DNA of 64,000 nt from Diadema setosum. Lineage: Eukaryota; Echinodermata; Echinoidea; Diadematoida; Diadematidae. The notes under the pieces are model-generated. The model had not been told where the DNA came from, made no database searches, and saw nothing but the letters and a program-made list of their open reading frames with translations. The stretch spans positions 37,881,992 to 37,945,991 of the forward strand of contig CM067069.1 in NCBI GenBank assembly GCA_033980235.1, written 5' to 3'. This document shows, piece after piece, positions 11,191 to 22,071 of this stretch (its first letter is position 1; the number at the start of each line of letters is the position of its first letter). Position numbers and translations under genes: made by a program.

Positions 11191-11639
11191 TAGATAACGA
11201 TTTATACCAACAAAATGAGGACTTGAAAAAAAAATACTCTAAATTAGTACTAGCGAGTGAGCCGAAATTTGTAGATTTCTGCGTCATCATTACGTTTTGT
11301 TGTTATCTTGTTTGATTCGGGGTTTTTTTCGCCCCCCCCCCCCCCGTATGTTCGAAACCGTTGGCGCCTTCTTTTGATCCAACTGGCAATCGCTTCAGAA
11401 CGAAATTGCAGCCGCTGCTCCGTGAAACATTTTGCCTGCTAGATGTAAAATGACATGTGTGTGAACACAATAGACACTGTCATTTGTCATCATCACGTTT
11501 TGTTCTTACCTTCTTTTTTATATAGATATTGGCGAGCGAGCGCAGCGAGCGAGCCGAAAATTTTTGTATTTCAGCTCACAGAATATGGAATTTTTGTTTG
11601 AACACAATAAACATTGTCATTTTGTCCGCGTCATCATCA

Positions 11640-11890
11640 TGTTTTGTTTTTATCTTGTTTGATTTGGTTTTTTGCCCCCCCCCCCCCCCCCCCATTCTCC
11701 CCCCCCCTTCCGGGCGAGTTTTTTTTTTTTTTTCTTCTTATTCTTCTCCTTTTTTTTTCTTTTTTTCTTCTTCTTCTTCGTTTTTTTTTCCCTTTTTTTC
11801 CTTCTTCTTCGTTTTTTTTTTTCGTTTTTTTGCGCCCCCAAGGAGTGGCGCCCGGAGCACGTGCCCCCCTTGCCCCCCCCCCCCCCCTAG
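11640..11890. repeat. Polypyrimidine tract (C and T/CTT runs)
   Basis: Long C runs (11675-11693 and 11873-11887) flank a T-rich/TTC tract. Frames across it on either strand are low-complexity proline/phenylalanine or lysine strings with no support as genes. Collapse or length error in assembly is likely here. Confidence 0.8.
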
Positions 11891-11909
11891 ATACGCCACT
11901 GGATAAAAC

Positions 11910-12557
11910 GTAGCAGATACTGTCACTTTCTGTTTGATTGTGTGTATGTGTGTGTGTGTCCGCGTGCGTGTGTGTTTCATAATTATTATGTGTAACAAGT
12001 TGGAAGAATTGGAAACTAAATGTCTATGTACTGTGACATACAGATCAATAAAATTGACTCTTGAGTATTCATTATTTTCATTCATTCATTCATTCATAGC
12101 AATGGGACAAGAAGTGTCTTCTGAAAATTTTTGAAATTTCAAATGTCATAACTTCCTTATTTTTTATCCGATTTTATCATTTTTGCACTGTTCTGCTGGA
12201 TTTTTTTTTATCATTGTCGTGAAATTGATAACATTTTAGATTGGCTTTCATCTTAAAGGCATAATGGATTGGTTAATGAAAAACTAGAAATTAACCCTTT
12301 CAGATCCATCCACATGGTCATTGGGATTGTATTCCATTGCTCCCCATGGCTTTTTTTTTTTTTTTTTTTGATGTTGTCTTGCTTGATCAATACCCTTTTA
12401 AGCCTTATACATACGTGTATGTACAATACTGCTGAAATGCATGCCGGTATTCCCCAACGCGTTTACATGGTTCGTTTGCTTGCGATCGGCGGTCATGCCA
12501 TCAGAAAAGAAGTGTAGAGGCGCACACATTTTTGTGCTCATTTCACTCATGCCCCTT
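11910..12557. other. Unassigned stretch with small simple repeats
   Basis: Contains a TG-rich tract at about 11938-11975, (CATT)n at 12077-12097, and a T run at about 12352-12369. No gene was recognised. Confidence 0.5.
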
Positions 12558-13098
12558 TTCGTATCCGGGCACTTACCCCCTGGGCAACCACCCTCCGGAT
12601 AACTACAACCCGGATAATTACCCACCAGGTCTATTCCCCCTTAAGGCAACTACCACCCGGACAACTACCCTCCTAGGGCAATCACCCTCCAGGGCCATTA
12701 CCCCGTAGAACAACTACCACCCGGTCATCTACCCTCCTAGGGCAACTACCCCCAATGGCAATTACCCCTAGGACATCTACCCCCCAGATAATTACCCCCT
12801 TGGTAACTACACCCTGGATGACGCCCCCCACCCCCCCCCCCCCCCGATAACTACCCCCAGATAACTACCATCCGGATAGCTACCCCCTGAATAACTACCC
12901 CCCGGATAACTACCCCTTGGGTAACTACCCCCCGGATAACTACCCCCTGGATAACTACCACCCGGATAACAACTCCCCGGATAACTACCCCCCGGATAAC
13001 TACCCCCCGGATAATTACTCCCCGGATAACTACCCCCAGGATAACTACCACCCGGATTACTACCCCCCCCCCGCCCCCGAAAGTTACCACCCGTTGTA
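12558..13098. repeat. 15-bp minisatellite, array 1
   Basis: The unit is close to ATAACTACCCCCCGG, with the left half more diverged (CAACTACC, CAATTACC variants) and the right half (about 12845-13070) nearly regular. A 15-bp unit keeps all frames open, giving Pro-Asp-Asn-Tyr-Pro repeats on the plus strand and Gly-Val-Val-Ile-Arg repeats on the minus strand. Neither is evidence of a gene. Array 2 (16376-16935) carries the same unit inverted. Confidence 0.88.
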
Positions 13099-13315
13099 AT
13101 TTTTCCATAAGTTCACAACACCATATCAGAAGATGCACCTTTCTCTTACACTGTCATCATTTACTCTTTTGGCTTGTCATTTTCTACCGTTATAACACAT
13201 TAGACGATAAACATAAGAAAAGGAGAGTTGATTGCACTGCAATTCATATTCCCTTAACATTAGCGAGGGACCCTTCGATTAAAGCCATAATTTCTGATAG
13301 GATCCGGGCACGGTT

Positions 13316-13505
13316 TTATAAAAGTTATCAGTCCTGATAAGCTGTCAGTTCCACACAATTACCAATCGTTGTAGGTCGATCAAAGCAGGTCCATGTTTAC
13401 AAGTCAGTGACTCGAGCTTATCAATCAAGCAGAACCCATGGTTTTATTGAAATTATTAGAGACTAACAAGATGTCATAACTGGCAACTTTTATCAAACGG
13501 TGCCC
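13316..13505. mobile_element. Short MITE with ~26-bp inverted ends
   Basis: Left end GGGCACGGTTTTATAAAAGTT matches the complement of the right end (GGGCACCGTTTGATAAAAGTT) with two differences over these 21 bp. Length is 190 bp with no coding content. No convincing target-site duplication was found. Confidence 0.65.
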
Positions 13506-14286
13506 TAATCTGTCATAAGAGTAAAATTACAGCTTGTTTTACATACAAGTAGAGTTGTGCTAGTTTTCAAATTAAATGTTCTCGACACTGAAATCAAGTT
13601 CAAATATAAGTTAGTCTGATTAGAAAGAGTAAAATATTACGAGTTTAACGGTATTTTTTTTTTTTTTTTACAAAACACCCCTAGTTGTTAACGAAGTCTT
13701 TTGTCCTGCACCCTCTGTTTGAATAGATCTATAGAGAGTTGTAGTTGACAGAATCCTTTTTGCATTAATAGGGTTGCTCTGTTTTATCCCGGCCATTTCA
13801 AGAGTTTTTTTTTCACAAAAATTTGAAACCTTCTTGGAATAACATGCTCTTTAATATTTCGTAAGGGGTTTCTAATTATCTCACCCAAAAGATGTTTAAA
13901 ACCTGAAGTTATGTCTAGACTAAAACCAGACGATATGAAAAAATTTTGTTTTTTTTTTTCTTCCAATTCAAATAGTAAACGTTGTTCGAAAATAAAAATG
14001 AGAGACGTAATTTTCTGGGGGAGAGTTACTGTAAGAGGGGTGATTGGTTGGAGCCTAATTTTAATAAGAAGTAATTGTCAAGGGAGGTAATGCTCCGCGG
14101 TGATCATACCAAGGAGATGACAATCTCTTCCCACATCCTTGATAAGTACTAGTTGTTAATGCCCAATGATGCAGTAGGGCAATTCTGAAATGAGCGTTAA
14201 CGGTATAACAGTAAAATAGTTACAAAATTGATGAAACAATGCAAAGAAAGCAAATTAAGACAGAGACGAAGTACACAAATAAAGAT
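13506..14286. other. Unassigned stretch, no gene seen
   Basis: AT-rich sequence with T runs at about 13652-13668 and 13948-13961. A short minus-strand frame at 13784-13966 has no clear family signature. Confidence 0.4.
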
Positions 14287-14470
14287 ACAGTGAACTCCCG
14301 TTACAACGAACACGGTTATAACGAAATTTCGTTATAACGAAGCAAAACTTCTGGTCCCAAAATTATCGCCATTAAAGTCTATGGTACAAAATTCGCTTAT
14401 AACGAAGACGGTTATAACAAAATTTTCGTTACCACGCAGTCTTTTATGAGCGCCACTGAAAAAGAAAAAC
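14287..14470. mobile_element. Pogo/Tigger-like transposon end
   Basis: The segment starts ATACAGTGAACTCCCGTTAC and continues with repeated GTTATAACGAA words in both orientations. CAGT(G)AACTCCCGTTA-type termini with CGTTATAACGAA subterminal words are characteristic of pogo/Tigger-related MITEs. A matching right terminus was not found; TTATAACGATATTTCG near 15579 could be a decayed partner. Confidence 0.5.
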
Positions 14471-14814
14471 AGAAGAAATGTGCTCCTTTACAACGAAATG
14501 CGGATCGCATTCGAAAATGCGTAGCTGAACAAGCATTTTTATAGCGTCTCTGCATCATTGAGCGAACGCTTCACATCATTGTATGTTCACTCCGTGTATC
14601 ACGCACAGTTTCCGAGGGGAACTTGCGTTATTGTAATACAATAATCTGAATTCAGATAAGGTTTGTTTCATTGTTCCGAAGTCCTTTGATACAAAGCACA
14701 CAGATTTTGATACAACTAAATGTCCGTAATAGTTTGGAAATGAAATATTAAGCACATTTTGGCGTTATTCCAAAGTTTAGTTAATCCCATGATAAAATAT
14801 GGTTCTTATTCTTA

Positions 14815-15375
14815 TTCTTATACGGTTCGTTAGTCCGAACATGATAGGAATTCAAAACGTTCGTTAATCGGAACATTACAAAAAGAATCGTTAATCCATG
14901 GTGGAAAAAGTTGAGTACACTAACAAAACTTAAGAATTGCAATCCTTATAATCGTCTTAAGATAAATAAATCTTCGAAATAACTAACCTGTCTATATTTT
15001 TTTTTTCATTAACAAACTTTCTTCGGAATAACGAACCTTATTTCATTTCGGATGAAAAAGCCTTCGGAACAACGAACTTTCTGAATAGTGAACCTTTCTC
15101 ATTTTTTTGATTTATAGTTAACCTTCAGAATGACGAACCTCATTTCATTTTCAGATCAACGAACCTTCGGAAAATGAACAATATATTATTTTAACTTAAA
15201 TTATGAACTTTCGGAATAATGATTCTTCGGAAATGCGAACCTTCAGATAAACAAACCATCGGAATCCCTGGAATGGAAAAACTTCGGAATAAGGAGCCTT
15301 CGGAGTAACGTAGTTAAGTAAGTAAAAAAATAAAAATAGAAATAAAAAATAACCTTTGGAATATCGAACTGTAAC
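14815..15375. repeat. Minisatellite of TTCGGAATAACGAACCT-like units
   Basis: Variants of TTCGGAATAACGAACCT are spaced irregularly through the segment, becoming regular near 15020-15180. The same unit occurs at 21220-21400. The word resembles the subterminal repeats of the pogo-like end just upstream, so it may be an expanded internal part of that element. Confidence 0.7.
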
Positions 15376-16080
15376 CAAATCCTACACCGTCATTTCTACA
15401 CATGTGTGACAACACAAACAACTTTATGCTCTTTTAATTTTAAAATGTAATATTTAAACGAAATTAAAAAAGGTACTCTCCCATTTCACATAGCTTTCCA
15501 GCGTATGATGAGGATTCAACAAACAGAAATTTATTTTTATGCGTGGTTTCCTTCTTGTCGTTATACATTGCATATTATTATAACGATATTTCGCTAAAAC
15601 GAAAAAAAAAAAAACAACAACAACAAACAAACAACTGTCGGTCCTGGGCATTTCGTCCTAACGGGAGTGCACTGCACATGAACACACACGAGATAAGTCC
15701 CTTGTAATGAGAGAAAGAGGAAAGGTGAGTAATGAATGACAGGAATAGACTACCTTCACGGTACATGGACAGAGAAAAGCGAGAGGGAAGAGGAAGATGA
15801 TGGGTCAAAACCAGGGCACGTGAGGCATGAGATATAAGCTCCTCAAAATAAAGAAGTGTTACATGGAGTTGTGGTAAACGATAGACGATTGTGGTTAAAA
15901 AAAAAAAAAAATGCTAAAAGTGAAGTGTAACATTTCTTCAAAATGTCTTTAGTTCAATGGTAAAGGCATTCAAACTTAAAACTTCTTTTATACTACTATC
16001 AAGAGAAATCCGAAATTTCGGAACAGTAAAAGAAAATACAGATTTAGCAAAAATAGTTTTGGTTAAAGGCATTGACATTT
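15376..16080. other. Unassigned stretch, no gene seen
   Basis: AT-rich sequence with A runs at 15602-15613 and 15897-15911. No motif-bearing frame on either strand. Confidence 0.45.
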
Positions 16081-16326
16081 ACTGGATTACCGGGTAGGAT
16101 ATGCAGGGACAGTTTCGTTTTTGATGAACATAGAGTCAAAATATAGAAGGGAGGAATTAAGCTTGTACATAAATCGTCCTAAATGCAAACGATACATATC
16201 GTAAATCCTTAAGATGTTGTTTTCATAAGGTGAAGTATCAGTATTGCATCTCCGTGATTCCTGGCAAATGATACAAAGAACTTCGTTTCCTGTAGTAATA
16301 GTATTCTTTTCATTAAAAGTAAAAGT

Positions 16327-16327
<1 letters not shown>
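16081..16327 (-). pseudogene. LINE reverse transcriptase C-terminal relic
   Basis: The minus strand carries YDMYRLHLGRFMYKLNSSLL followed by FDSMFIKNETVPAYPTR. This corresponds to the penultimate part of the jockey/CR1-type C-terminus and to the fragment at 5010-5335 (FSSMFVKNTEVHSYPTRQ). It is cut on its upstream side by the homopolymer at 16328-16371. Confidence 0.65.
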
Positions 16328-16360
<33 letters not shown>

Positions 16361-16371
16361 GGGGGGGGGGG
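16328..16371. repeat. T32-G12 homopolymer junction
   Basis: About 32 T are followed directly by about 12 G, between a LINE relic and minisatellite array 2. The exact lengths are suspect in any assembly. Confidence 0.85.
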
Positions 16372-16375
16372 CAAT

Positions 16376-16935
16376 GACCCGGGAGGTAGTTATCCAGAGG
16401 GTAATTGATTGGTGCACTGTCCTGGGGGTAATTTTCCTTTTGATAGTTATATAGAGGAGGGGGAGTTATAGGCCTACTTATCCGGGGTAATCATCCACGG
16501 GAAGTTATCGGAGGGGGTAGTTATCGGGTAAACCTGCTGATAATTATACTGGTGGTAATCATCTGGGGGGTCGTTATCCGGGGGGTAGTTACCCAAGGGG
16601 TAGTTCTCCGGGGTGTAGTTACCCAGGGGGTAGTTCTCCGAGGGGTAGTTATCCAGGGGGTAGTTATCCGATGGGGTAGTTATCCAGGGGTAGTTATCCG
16701 AGGGGTAGTTATCCAGGGGGTAGTTTTCCTAAGGGGAAATAGCCCTGGGGGGTGATTGCCCTAGGAGGGTAGTTGTCCGGGGGGTAGTTGTCCTAGGGGG
16801 TAATTACCCTGGAGGGTAATTGCCCTTGGAGGGTAGCTGTCCGGGGGGTAGTTGCCCTAGGGGGGAATTTTCCTGGGGGGTAATTATCCGGGTGGTAGTT
16901 ATCCGGAGGGTGGTTTTCCAGGGGGTACTGTTCCT
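16376..16935. repeat. 15-bp minisatellite, array 2 (inverted relative to array 1)
   Basis: The unit is close to GGGTAGTTATCCGGG, the reverse complement of the array 1 unit. Variants with AGTTGTCC and AATTGCCC mirror the variant types in array 1. It ends immediately before the LINE endonuclease frame at 16936, so it might act as a 5' flank of that LINE, though adjacency alone does not show this. Confidence 0.88.
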
Positions 16936-17300
16936 AGAACCCTCTCATCAATGTGTGTAGCCTCCTTCCCAAAACTGATGAAATTAGATTCTTGGTTCTT
17001 ACGTTAGACCTTGATGTTTTAGGTATTTCAGAAACTTGGCTTCATGAAGGAATACCAAATCATGAAATTGTCATTGATGGCTATGATATCATAAGAAAGG
17101 ATAGGCTGGATAAGCGAGGTGGAGGTGTGTGCATGTACGTTAACAACACAATTTTAGTAAAAGATAGATGTGAACTTACTAGTCAATTCGACATTGAAAC
17201 AGTGTTAATCAAATCCAATGAAAAAAAAAATGACTGTATTAATTTCCTGTATATATCGTCCTCCTACAGCAACTGCTACCTTCTTTGATGATTGCTCTGA
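16936..17300 (+). pseudogene. LINE endonuclease N-terminal part
   Basis: The frame reads LDVLGISETWLHEGIPNHEI with the acidic SETWL motif, then a YDIIRKDR segment and RGGGVCMYV. These are hallmarks of jockey-superfamily AP endonucleases. The frame breaks after IDCINFLYISSSYS-like sequence close to the 10-base A run at 17221-17230, and the next frame resumes with the GDLN motif. Confidence 0.8.
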
Positions 17301-17320
17301 TATGCTAGAAAAAAATACTT

Positions 17321-18469
17321 ATGGATAATAAAGAGTTGATAATACTTGGTGATTTGAATGTTGACTATTGCTCAAACCCAAACACAAGTATCCATTCTCG
17401 TGAATGCCTCTTTTCTCTTCATCAACTAGTAAACAAACCAACACGTGTTACTGCTAACTCGTCCACGTGCATTGACCTTATAATGACAACAATGCCAGAA
17501 AATCATTATGTCTGTGATGTTGGTCAAATCTCGCTCAGTGATCATTATATGGTATTTACTTATGTTGATATCAATGCCCAAAATACTGGCCATATGATGG
17601 TTAGTTTCAGAGACTATAGTAACTTTAACCAAGATGAATTTATTGAAGATTTATGTAATTGTGAATTATTAAGTGATCCAAATGTATCATCAGATGTGGC
17701 ATGTGATGATATTTGGCTAAATTGGGTCAATGCATTTCTCAAGACTTGTGATAGACATGCACCTATCAAAAGTGTTAGGGTAAAACATAGGTGTAATCCC
17801 TGGATAAATTCTGAAATTATAACTGTCATGTATAAACGCGATTTCCTTAAGCTTAAAGCAATTAATGATGCAGCTTTACTTCATGAATATCGTAAACAAA
17901 GAAATGTTGTCATTAGTGCTATTCGTAAAGCTAAGACCGAATATTTCTCCACCATTTCTGTAAAATATCGTAATGATCCCAAGAAACTTTGGAAAGAGCT
18001 TCATAGAGCCACTGGGAACTCCAAATTTGTCAATAATGTGCATAATGATTTGACTCCGGATGAGTTTAATGATTATTTTGCTCAAGTAGGGAAGACAATT
18101 ACTGATTCATTCCAACATAAACCCCTGAAGTGGAGAAATCCGCCATATCTCCACAAATTCAAATTTTCTGAAATTCTTGAGGATGATGTAATTAAACTTC
18201 TGAATAATCTGTCAAGTTATAGCAATTTAGATATACTTGATATTGATTGCAAATTGCTTAAAATAGCTGCACCAATTTTTGTTCATACACTTACTGCAAT
18301 GTTTAATTTCTCGCTTAAATCAGGCTTTGTTTTTGAAGATTGGAAGTATGCACGTGTAACACCCATTTACAAGGGAGATAAAGATGTTCCGTCAAATTAT
18401 TGGCCCATCTCTGTTGTTTCTCACCTTGCTAAGATTCAAGAGAAATTGGTTCAAACTCGATTCATTTGA
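17321..18469 (+). pseudogene. LINE endonuclease C-terminus, linker and RT N-terminus
   Basis: This is a 382-residue frame. IILGDLNVDY (7-16) and SLSDHYMVF (71-79) are the catalytic GDxN and SDH motifs of the endonuclease. A linker with the WINSEII, YRKQRN and YFS segments follows, typical of the region between nuclease and RT. The N-terminal RT block ends with YARVTPIYKGD and SNYWPISVV; the usual consensus is NYRPIS, so Arg has become Trp here. The frame stops at 18469, before RT motif A, which lies in the next segment. Confidence 0.83.
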
Positions 18470-18539
18470 TTTTCTTACTTACGTAGACATTAATTCATAA
18501 CAATCGAACAATCAGCTTTTTTGATGAATCATTCTACTG

Positions 18540-18845
18540 TAACCTCTCTTCACAGAGTGTTGATGACTGGCATGCAATTTTGAATGACCATGAAGTAGTT
18601 GAGGTGTGCTTCTTTGATATTTCTAAATCTTTCGATGCAATATCTCATGAGTTATTAATTTTAAAATTACAATATTATAGGGTCCATGATACAGAACTTA
18701 ACTGGTTTAAAATCTATTTGAGTGGAAGACAACAATCTGTTAATTTGAATGGTAAATAATCCAATTCAAATATGATGACTGTAGGAATACCCCAAGGAGG
18801 GGTGCTTGGACCTATCCTTTTTCTTATATTCATTAATGATTGTTA
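18540..18845 (+). pseudogene. LINE reverse transcriptase motifs A and B
   Basis: Translation gives CFFDISKSFDAISHELL (motif A, catalytic Asp in FDIS) and GIPQGGVLGPILFLIFIND (motif B). A stop interrupts the segment after QSVNLNGK. The frame then runs into the insertion at 18860. Confidence 0.8.
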
Positions 18846-19083
18846 ATGCAGGAACGTGTGGTGCGACACGGATTGTCGCCCCCGACATGGATTTTTGCCT
18901 GGCGACAATCCGTGACGCTCGTGCAGTTCTCAGTTTTTGACCTCGAAGGCGACAATCCGTGTTGGCAAAAAAATTGTTGCGACATGGATTGTCGCCCCGT
19001 CACGGATTGTCTCCCCCGGCTCGGGGTGGTTCCTCCGGTGTTAAGCTTTGGTGGGATGGGTATGACTGGTAAGTTATTCGTAT

Positions 19084-19120
19084 GTGTGTGTGTGTGTGTG
19101 TGTGTATGTGTGTGTGTTTG
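19084..19120. repeat. (TG)n microsatellite
   Basis: A GT run with one TA interruption inside the 3.2-kb insertion. Confidence 0.85.
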
Positions 19121-19230
19121 GAGTATAATAATAAAATATGTAGAAACTGTGCATGTGTGGTGGTTGTATAGTGGTAGTGGTTTGTTTGTCTGTGTGTATA
19201 CGTGTGCCTGTGCTTACGTGTGTGTGTGTT

Positions 19231-19472
19231 CTGTCCCTCGGATAGGACATAAAATGGAGGTCCCGTGTATGAGAGAGTCACAGCTCATGCACGTAAAAGA
19301 TCCCGCTTCATTCATTCATCGCAAAGAGCAGGGTGTCTAACCCGGTGAAGTGGTCCCACCCCACATCCAACTGGACCCCATGGAAGACCAGCTTATTGTA
19401 GCTGAATATGGGCTATCCAGCCATCTTCACAGATGGAAAATGAACAACAACAACAACAACAACAACAACAAC
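19231..19472 (+). mobile_element. Retroelement 3' tail ending in (AAC)n
   Basis: Starts CTGTCCCTCGGATAGGACAT and continues with GCACGTAAAAGATCCC and TGGGCTATCCAGCCATCTT before an (AAC)n tail at about 19443-19472. This conserved 3' block with a triplet-repeat tail is found in SINE/LINE pairs of many marine invertebrates. Where its 5' end lies is unclear. Confidence 0.65.
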
Positions 19473-20222
19473 GTGTGTATGTGGAATATAGTGGCGCTAC
19501 TGTGGCAATACAAACGCCTTCAGAGTTTATGAGCACGTGTTTAAAGAATTCACACCAGCGTTGATCTAAAGATAGTATGGGTGTGTCAACCAATATCAGC
19601 GGTGAGGCGGGCTAGGCGAGAGAGAGACCGAGAGAAAATACATACGAGGGAGGTACCCTCCCCAAATGTTATTTGTCTTTGTTCATTTTTCACTGCAGTC
19701 ATGTTCTTCCATCAGTCTTATAAACTAGAACGTCCATACCACTATTCTTTGTCCCAGAAAAAGGTTTGGCATGCTTTATGCATGAGCGAATAATTTCCAC
19801 ACGCCGTAAAAGATTTGTCAATCGTTAGTTGATTTTAGCACAAACGAACTGCCATTGCACACCGCTAATACATACGTAATACAAACAAACACCAACAAAC
19901 ACTCAAACAAATCCTCATAATGCAACTAAACCAACTCAACACTTTTTTTCCTTGATATTTATTGATTTCACTCAAATCATTCATAAATCCAGCCATTCTG
20001 GGTGTAACATGAACAAAAAAAAAGTTACAAATGGCAATTCGAAACACAAACAAATCCATTTATACCACAAATAAACTCACTTCAACATAGATAACTCGAT
20101 TATAGACCAACCTTACTAATAATTTCTTCACGAGAAAGTTTTGACATGTAGGGCCCTACCAAACCTATATTCCTTGAATACATTGGTTTGGATCATGTAA
20201 CACCTTCTTACTTACAAGGTCA
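19473..20222. other. Unassigned interior of the 3.2-kb insertion
   Basis: No transposase or other recognisable reading frame on either strand. AT-rich in the right half. Confidence 0.45.
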
Positions 20223-20224
20223 TA

Positions 20225-20915
20225 TGTGACCGTGCACCTCAAAACGAACATAAAGTCGCACACAATGATTTTGCGTGAGGACTGAAAATAAGTGAAATGG
20301 GTCCACCTAGCCGAACTTGATTTTTTCATATTTTCTGAAAGAGCGGGTCTTCTTTTACATTATGCCAAAATTTGGTATCATAAAACGGGCAGGAAAGTGA
20401 GTTTTTTTAGCAGTTTATCTCGAGCATTTTTGGTAGAATAGTGTGATTAGGTGTTTCTTTAGAATCCCTTTTTCATTTCTGATAAACCCTGTCCACAGTC
20501 TTCACTTTCAACTCTAATAACTTTTGAAAGGATAGTGCTACTGCTTTGAAAGTTGGCATTAATTATGGACAGAATGTGTTAATGAGGCATGCTAAATTTC
20601 AGTTTAATCTGATAATCCCTTCATTGTTGTCACTCTGGTGATTTACTTCCTGTTTTTTGTCCCATTCATCTCACAGCCAGCACGGTTTGGTAAAGATTAA
20701 GCGCTTGAATAGACACTGTACTTCAGAGCCTCTTTTCTCAGTTCACACTTTTCCTGAGTTTGTGCTTTCTTTCCAATATTTAGATAGGTTAGGAGAGTCC
20801 AGTTGATTTGAGTTATACATCATTTTAAAGCTTAAAGTCTGCTCTTTCAGAATATGGTCTTAACTAAAAATTCATGTCTGGCGACTTTTTGTTTGTTTTG
20901 AGGTGCAGTGTCACA
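20225..20915. mobile_element. 691-bp MITE with 35-bp inverted ends and TA duplication
   Basis: Left end TGTGACCGTGCACCTCAAAA and the complement of the right end TGTGACACTGCACCTCAAAA agree, with similarity continuing into AAAGTCGC for about 35 bp (about 30 matches). TA flanks both sides (20223-20224 and 20916-20917). A TA duplication suggests Tc1/mariner-type mobilisation. No coding content. Confidence 0.8.
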
Positions 20916-21169
20916 TATACATAAAAAAAAACACACAAATACATTACACGAATCTAGAATGAAATCAGTCATAAAAAAAAACCCGACCACCCCTCCCTTC
21001 CCCAACAGAAACAAATCTAGGGCCTACATCTATCCTAAATACTAAATCCTACCAACATCTGTCATACCATTTATAACTATCGTTCTTCAAATCCAATCCC
21101 CAACCCACCAACCCCTGATTAAACAAAACCTAAATCATCCCACACCCACATTCACCAACCCAAATACAT

Positions 21170-21170
21170 A

Positions 21171-21213
<43 letters not shown>

Positions 21214-21400
21214 ACACACGAAGGTTCGTTATTCCGAAGTTTCGTTGTTTCCGAGGCTTCATTTATCCGAAACACACAATTCCCAATACCTAGAGGTTCG
21301 TTGATCCAAAAATGAAAATCGGAATAACGAACCTTCGGAATAATGAGCCTTCGGACGAATGAGCCTTCAGAATAACAAACTTTTGCAATAACGAAATGTA
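21170..21400. repeat. (CA)n microsatellite followed by TTCGGAATAACGAACC-like repeats
   Basis: A CA run (about 21172-21210) precedes several diverged units related to the array at 14815-15375, including TCGGAATAACGAACCTTCGG. A second CA run lies at about 21698-21732. Confidence 0.75.
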
Positions 21401-21698
21401 ACCCCCTTCCCACAAACCGACGCACACCCGAACCGATACCACATTCCTTCCTGCTGAAACGATTTTCCAATGTTGACAAATAAGACATAATGGACCGTAT
21501 GCAGAAAAGCAGCATCCGCCCGCACGCAAGCTCCACTCCGAATTTATATACAAATCTGCCAAAGAAACTCATCAAATTCAAAGCTGCTGATAAAATCAAT
21601 ATCAACGTTTATGCCAGCAACAGCTTACTAGGTATCCCTCCCCAGGCGCAGCTAAAAACACATACGCACAAAACTGACATAATAAACACATTCTTCCA

Positions 21699-21733
<35 letters not shown>

Positions 21734-22071
21734 GAAACGGACAATAAATTATTATGTGCACGGGCACATACACACTTCCTTGAAACCTCACCATGACTTT
21801 TTACATGGCATGTTTGCATGGATGTAGCCATGTAAGTTATGTGTTAGTATTTCAATGATTATGTCCAGAAGGATATTACCCAGCAAAATGTGCTTCGAGG
21901 GCGGGCAACAATCCGTGCCGCCAGCCCTCGTCACGGATTGTCGCCAGGCGACAATCCGCAGGCGACAATCCGTGACGAGGGCGACAATCCGTGCCGCCAA
22001 CGCCCGTCACGGATTGTCGCCCCGAGCAGGAGGCGACAATCCGTGTAGGGGCGACAATCCGTGTCGCAACA

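Larger units (their letters stand above)
7570..11901. mobile_element. hAT-like element interrupted by a LINE
   Basis: The termini are inverted: CAGTGGCGTATCTAG at the left and CTAGATACGCCACTG at the right. CAGTGGCG-type ends are typical of hAT transposons. The flanks GATGAAAC (7562-7569) and GATAAAAC (11902-11909) agree at 7 of 8 positions, matching the 8-bp hAT duplication. The interior is a tandem series of units marked by GGCGAGCGAGCGCAGCGAGC at about 7758, 8021, 8474 and 11531, with long C and pyrimidine tracts. No transposase is present, so the copy is non-autonomous. The LINE at 8604-11190 inserted later. Confidence 0.8.
18860..22071. mobile_element. 3.2-kb insertion with clustered 14-mer subterminal repeats
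   Basis: Flanks are AACGTGT at 18853-18859 and again at 22072-22078 (8 bp with one mismatch if extended). The ends are inverted around TGCGACACGGATTGTCGCC. The 14-mer GGCGACAATCCGTG, in both orientations, occurs about five times in the left 170 bp and about eight times in the right 170 bp, an arrangement resembling transposase-binding subterminal repeats of hAT-type elements. No transposase is seen. The interior has accumulated other repeats (19231-19472, 20225-20915, 21220-21400). Confidence 0.75.

Noticed and set aside
7570..11901. Autonomous hAT transposon
   Set aside because: No transposase domain in the interior once the LINE is removed; only tandem units remain.
11529..12085. Open frames over the polypyrimidine tract
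   Set aside because: Low-complexity Pro/Phe and Lys strings, present on both strands, forced by composition.
12851..13138. Pro-Asp-Asn-Tyr repeat protein
   Set aside because: A 15-bp unit keeps every frame open; the inverted array gives the complementary peptide, so coding is not supported.
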